DNA of 64,000 nt from Microbacterium esteraromaticum (GTDB lineage Bacteria; Actinomycetota; Actinomycetes; Actinomycetales; Microbacteriaceae), in contig NZ_JAFBBS010000001.1 of the NCBI RefSeq assembly GCF_016907315.1, forward strand, positions 2,666,001 through 2,730,000. Direction: 5' to 3'. This document shows positions 63,945 through 64,000 of the stretch, piece by piece (position 1 is the stretch's first letter; every line of letters starts with the position of its first letter). The position numbers and the translations under genes are program-made. Below the pieces are notes generated by a model that did no database searches, was not told where the DNA came from, and saw only the letters and a list, made by a program, of their open reading frames with translations.

Positions 63945-64000
63945 ATGGAATGGCTGTGGCCGGTACTGATCGTCGTGGGAGTGCTGCTGCTCGTCGGCAT
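63945..64000 (+). CDS. Small membrane protein, N-terminal part (cut by window edge)
   Basis: ATG 63945 begins MEWLWPVLIVVGVLLLVGI, a single membrane helix, open at the right edge. AGAGGGGGG lies 5-14 nt upstream as a ribosome site and TAGGAT (63912-63917) is a likely -10. No further identity can be given. Confidence 0.6.
   Translation, partial: MEWLWPVLIVVGVLLLVG

Overview
The window is about 70 percent G+C, densely packed, and carries a gene set typical of Actinobacteria: fused CydDC, a RamB-type regulator, GTP-dependent PEP carboxykinase, a long-form GAPDH, an FtsB-like divisome protein, a DUF501 gene, a mycosin-like serine protease and an AlkZ-type winged-helix protein. The Pro/Ala/Arg-rich coding style and the very frequent GGATGCC/GGCATCC heptamer suggest Microbacteriaceae, probably Microbacterium or a close relative. 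This is an inference from composition and gene content. I see no insertion sequence, prophage or CRISPR array, so this looks like ordinary chromosome.

Layout. 1-8100: a minus-strand operon with every junction overlapping (2-oxo-acid dehydrogenase E1alpha, E1beta, E2, thiolase, enoyl-CoA hydratase, 3-hydroxyacyl-CoA dehydrogenase, PaaZ cut by the left edge), a divergent Lrp/AsnC regulator and a HAD phosphatase. 8100-17200: membrane proteins, then a central-carbon block (long GAPDH; RamB divergent from pckG) with an AlkZ-like protein and a thioesterase. 17200-24700: an RsbQ-like hydrolase overlapping a PAS-GGDEF protein, an ABC exporter, an S66 peptidase, a HAD hydrolase and an MFS transporter. 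24700-28850: ribD-ribE-ribAB-ribH behind an FMN riboswitch. 28850-35050: Fpg/Nei glycosylase, GNAT, EamA transporter, mfd. 35100-42800: a cytochrome bd island (cydDC, an M56 peptidase, a BlaI-type repressor, cydA, cydB). 42900-51900: a gamma-carbonic-anhydrase-like protein, gdhA, ppc, nhaA, mazG, hisS, SGNH hydrolase. 51900-64000: APC permease, GntR regulator with DUF1648 protein, O-methyltransferase, eno, ftsB-like gene, DUF501, S8 protease, NDH-2, an unusual tRNA, a PLP enzyme and a sugar-lactone oxidase.

The most interesting signal is in the cytochrome bd island. Three 17-bp dyads (TTCTAC-N5-GTAGAA and close variants) lie in the blaI-cydA intergenic region at exact 21-bp intervals. The outer two embed TAGAAT -10 boxes of the two divergent promoters. 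A fourth, perfect copy embeds the -10 box of cydDC about 4.9 kb away. This predicts a BlaI/M56 sensor-repressor pair controlling the whole cytochrome bd system rather than a beta-lactamase.

Other notable items are a five-copy intergenic repeat family with 16-bp inverted ends, a tRNA with a UAA (Leu) anticodon but class I architecture, and about twenty genes whose start codon lies exactly 6-7 nt after a -10 hexamer (predicted leaderless transcripts). There is also a DUF501 frame that overruns into the next gene, and a gamma-carbonic-anhydrase fold lacking all its zinc ligands. All calls come from reading the sequence; no database search was possible.
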